DNA of 64,000 nt from an uncultured Allomuricauda sp. (GTDB lineage Bacteria; Bacteroidota; Bacteroidia; Flavobacteriales; Flavobacteriaceae), in the NCBI RefSeq assembly GCF_947499695.1, contig NZ_CANMPQ010000003.1:186001-250000 (forward strand), read 5' to 3'. The number at the start of each line of letters is the position of its first letter. Positions within the stretch are counted from its first letter, which is position 1. The translations under genes and the position numbers were made by a program. Below are positions 62,829-64,000 of this stretch, in pieces. Under the pieces are notes generated by a model that was not told where the DNA came from, ran no database searches, and saw only the letters and a program-made list of their open reading frames with translations.

Positions 62829-63383
62829 TCATTTATTAATTTTTTTAGGGTTTTGCTTTACAAAGGCTTCCCATCCGGTATAACTTTTACCAACATCGAC
62901 CCTACCCTCATTGTAAAAATGGCAAACGGCAGCGGCCAATCCATCAGTACTATCCAGATTTTTGGGAAGTGTTTTAAGCTTTAGAACGCTTTGGAGCATT
63001 TTCGCCACTTGTTCCTTACTGGCATTTCCGTTACCAGTGATTGACATCTTGATTTTTTTGGGCATATACTCCGTAATAGGAACTTGTCTAGAAAGTCCTG
63101 CGGCCATGGCAACACCCTGGGCACGTCCTAATTTGAGCATAGACTGCACATTTTTTCCATAAAATGGAGCTTCAATAGCAATCTCATCGGGATGGTAGGT
63201 ATCTATAAGCTCCACGGTACGATCAAAAATGAGTTTTAATTTGGTATAGTGGTCACTATACTTTTTAAGCATCAATTCGTTCATCTGAACAAATTGCATT
63301 TGCTTATTGATGACCCTAATGATTCCAAAACCCATAACCGTTGTACCTGGGTCGATTCCTAAAATAATCTTCTCTGAAGCCAA
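62829..63383 (-). CDS. ruvC: Holliday junction endonuclease RuvC
   Basis: Resolves Holliday junctions with RuvAB. 184 residues. LGIDPGTTVMGFGII with catalytic Asp11, IAIEAPFYGKNVQ with Glu, and DSTDGLAAAVCHF with the last acidic pair: all four acidic positions appear present. The C-terminal KSYTGWEAFVKQNPKK is usual in Flavobacteria. It lies 4 bases after the stop of the lipoprotein gene at 63388. Confidence 0.97.
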   Translation of the reverse strand: MASEKIILGIDPGTTVMGFGIIRVINKQMQFVQMNELMLKKYSDHYTKLKLIFDRTVELIDTYHPDEIAIEAPFYGKNVQSMLKLGRAQGVAMAAGLSRQVPITEYMPKKIKMSITGNGNASKEQVAKMLQSVLKLKTLPKNLDSTDGLAAAVCHFYNEGRVDVGKSYTGWEAFVKQNPKKINK

Positions 63384-63387
63384 ATCG

Positions 63388-63861
63388 TTATTGGGTATTT
63401 ATAACAAGAGGAAGTCGAAATCTTAAGCCAACAGGTATTCCTCTTTTAAGGGCTGGGGCCACCGTTAGGTTATTCAATCGCTCCGTAATTTGTTCATTAA
63501 AATCGGCTATTTCGTTTAAAACCGACTGTTTCTCCTCCATTTCCAAGATAGAGATAAAGCCATGTTCATCGACCTCAAAATCTATGTACAAGGTATCTTC
63601 CAAATCATTATCCACTTCAAAAGATAGACTATCTAAGGTGTCGGACGCTATCTTCAGCATTTCATTTTGAAAACAATCCCGTTGAATTTCTTTTGGTGCG
63701 GTTTCGTCACAACCTTCAAATAGGGGATATTGGTCCACATCGTTCCAATCAATCGCCAAAAGTTCTTCGTCGACCTTATTTTTGGTCTGTTCTTCTTTCG
63801 ATGTGAAGAGTTCACAAGAAGTAAACAAACCTAAAAACATCAACAATACAAGCTTCCGCAT
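63388..63861 (-). CDS. Lipoprotein with TonB-C-like tail
   Basis: 157 residues. Lipoprotein signal MRKLVLLMFLGLFTSC (Cys16). The mature sequence has the pattern YPLFEGCDET that introduces TonB C-terminal-like domains in Bacteroidota, an extended acidic segment, a beta strand TLYIDFEVDEHGFISILE and NEQITERLNNLTVAPALKRGIPVGLRFRLPLVI. The short size suggests a stand-alone TonB-C domain of unknown function. Followed 4 bases later by ruvC. Confidence 0.78.
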   Translation of the reverse strand: MRKLVLLMFLGLFTSCELFTSKEEQTKNKVDEELLAIDWNDVDQYPLFEGCDETAPKEIQRDCFQNEMLKIASDTLDSLSFEVDNDLEDTLYIDFEVDEHGFISILEMEEKQSVLNEIADFNEQITERLNNLTVAPALKRGIPVGLRFRLPLVINTQ

Positions 63862-63918
63862 ACAGCCCCTAATATTTGGTTGAAATTACGACTTTTTGAC
63901 AAGATGTATGAAAGAGAG

Positions 63919-63948
63919 AAAGCCTGAAAAAACATTCTCAGGCTTTTT
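63919..63948. terminator. Hairpin terminator between the last two genes
   Basis: Stem AGCCTGA (63921-63927) / TCAGGCT with a loop of about ten bases, T-run TTTTT on the plus strand and TTTCTCTC on the minus strand. It lies just downstream of the partial minus-strand gene at the right edge. Confidence 0.6.
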
Positions 63949-63967
63949 GCTTTGAATTCTTAACGTA

Positions 63968-64000
63968 TCAGTCCAATTTAAATGAAATTGGTAAACTGAA
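63968..64000 (-). CDS. 3' end of a gene cut by the window edge
   Basis: Only ten codons are visible, ending FSLPISFKLD then TGA. The pattern of alternating hydrophobic residues and a final lysine resembles the end of TonB-C proteins, which would agree with the lipoprotein next to it, but the assignment is weak. Confidence 0.35.
   Translation of the reverse strand, partial: FSLPISFKLD

Overview
The window looks like chromosomal DNA of a flavobacterium (Bacteroidota, family Flavobacteriaceae, probably marine; the genus is not decided). The evidence is the AT-rich base composition, general lack of Shine-Dalgarno sites, promoters of the TTG / TAnnTTTG type, gene families typical of the phylum (CcsA-ResB fusion, LruC, M56 peptidase with proline-rich tail, DUF4407, DUF4230, TonB-tail lipoproteins) and tight operons. 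No phage, insertion sequence or CRISPR array was seen.

Layout. 1-9476: end of a cytochrome c maturation gene, a DUF3313 lipoprotein followed by a decayed copy of the cytochrome gene's 3' end, an atypical pyruvate kinase, PAP2 phosphatase, HtrA-like protease, membrane class III cyclase and K+ channel. 9480-16485: RND efflux operon whose TolC component carries a fused periplasmic-binding domain. 16923-22244: tRNA-Leu(UAG), M20 dipeptidase, a BlaI/M56 pair with a readable promoter and three operators, DUF4407 protein and a lipoprotein. 22378-25966: dTDP-L-rhamnose genes rfbBACD. 26192-29829: receiver-histidine kinase and an ECF42-type sigma/YCII/VOC module flanked by a 15-bp inverted repeat. 30265-51548: a large exopolysaccharide (EPS) locus on the minus strand: glycosyltransferases, acyltransferase, UDP-glucuronate/UDP-xylose synthesis, LruC protein, Wzy, Wzx, chain-length regulator with a degenerate kinase domain, half-length TolC-like protein, sugar transferase fused to a pseudo-receiver, CheY-like receiver, and an SGNH/MBOAT O-acylation pair. 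51604-58615: a signalling island. 58746-64000: housekeeping and small genes (hemW, ruvC and others), with a four-helix-bundle gene between inverted repeats separating hemW from ruvC.

The most striking system is the signalling island beside the EPS genes. One overlapping operon encodes an H-NOX haem protein, a multi-PAS histidine kinase, a FIST-domain protein (the fold of the NO sensor NosP), a second histidine kinase resembling NosP-associated kinases, an Hpt protein and a LytTR response regulator. Two different predicted nitric-oxide sensors therefore appear to share one phosphorelay. A 16-bp near-palindrome (about GTAAATATAATCCTAC) lies 31-45 bases upstream of the H-NOX gene, the EPS receiver gene, the LruC gene and rfbB, which suggests that the sensor island and the polysaccharide genes form one regulon. 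Inside the EPS operon, a CheY-like receiver sits directly upstream of a sugar transferase whose own N-terminal receiver has lost its catalytic residues, suggesting an additional protein-level control point. Functions are inferred from sequence patterns; no database search was run.
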